DNA from: Chromatiales bacterium
GTDB lineage: Bacteria; Pseudomonadota; Gammaproteobacteria; Chromatiales; Chromatiaceae
Direction: 5' to 3'
NCBI GenBank assembly: GCA_024762485.1
Contig: JANTHH010000044.1
Location: 1-15,022, forward strand
Length of the DNA: 15,022 bases
Shown: positions 14,889 through 15,022 of the stretch, piece by piece
Numbering within the stretch: the stretch's first letter is position 1
Layout of the letters: every line of letters begins with the position of its first letter
Made by a program: the position numbers and the translations under genes
The notes under the pieces: generated by a model
What the model saw: the letters and a program-made list of their open reading frames with translations, nothing else
Databases searched by the model: none
What the model was told of the DNA's origin: nothing

Positions 14889-15022
14889 CTATCCCCCCTT
14901 CAGCCACTGCCGCACCGCCGGCAGATGTCGCCGGCTGACCTCCAGGCGGTCGTCGATGTCGGTGAAGCTGAGTTCGGCCTGGGCGGTGAGGCTGCGGTGC
15001 AGCCCGCTGACCCGCAAAGGGT
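14889..15022 (-). CDS. C-terminus of an AlgR-like LytTR response regulator (partial)
   Basis: The last 44 codons of a gene entering from the right end; the TAG stop is at 14889-14891. The peptide begins PLRVSGLHRSLTAQAEL and ends LEVSRRHLPAVRQWLKGG. The block IDDRLEVSRRHLPAVRQWL is characteristic of the end of the LytTR DNA-binding domain in AlgR-type response regulators, where RLxVSRRH is strongly conserved. AlgR controls alginate and other virulence or envelope traits in Pseudomonas; here the target genes are unknown. The receiver domain would lie outside the window. Assignment rests on a short fragment, recognised by pattern only. Confidence 0.75.
   Translation of the reverse strand, partial: PLRVSGLHRSLTAQAELSFTDIDDRLEVSRRHLPAVRQWLKGG

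Overview
This is a gene-dense, GC-rich stretch of ordinary chromosome from a gammaproteobacterium. The gene content points that way: dapF-DUF484-xerC, hslV-hslU-DUF971, ubiE-ubiJ-ubiB, and envC-ctpA-yibQ after what looks like the end of gpmI. A Chromatiales/Ectothiorhodospiraceae-like or Pseudomonas-related lineage seems likely, but this is inferred from gene order and from the AlgR-like fragment at the right edge, not from a database match. No transposase, integron, CRISPR array, tRNA or rRNA is visible.

Left third (1-5153, + strand): one tightly packed run of genes. It begins with a 12-codon tail that may be GpmI. Next come an EnvC-like amidase activator with a degenerate LytM domain, a CtpA/S41 carboxy-terminal processing protease, a YibQ-like divergent polysaccharide deacetylase, a YajL/DJ-1 family protein, and a membrane-anchored protein I do not recognise. 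Start and stop codons touch, overlap or lie within about 25 bases, so a single transcript is likely. The first three genes concern cell-wall remodelling and envelope proteolysis.

Right two thirds (5190-15022, - strand, transcribed right to left): the C-terminus of an AlgR/LytTR-like response regulator, then dapF, a DUF484 gene and xerC, nearly contiguous. A di-heme cytochrome c peroxidase (MauG/CCP superfamily) follows as a self-contained unit, with its own AT-rich upstream region and a clear intrinsic terminator. After that come hslV-hslU (ATP-dependent protease), a small DUF971 gene, and ubiE-ubiJ-ubiB (aerobic ubiquinone synthesis). The two runs converge at 5154-5189.

No stretch over 300 bases lacks a gene. 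The longest gaps are 12246-12398 (upstream of the peroxidase), 10748-10892 (peroxidase terminator plus the hslV leader), 8727-8856 (a long inverted repeat) and 8253-8357 (two short hairpins). I see no convincing new multi-gene system. The items most worth a second look are the unrecognised anchored protein with an Sm-like C-terminal segment, the peroxidase cassette between xerC and hslVU, and the 61-base overlap of yibQ with yajL.
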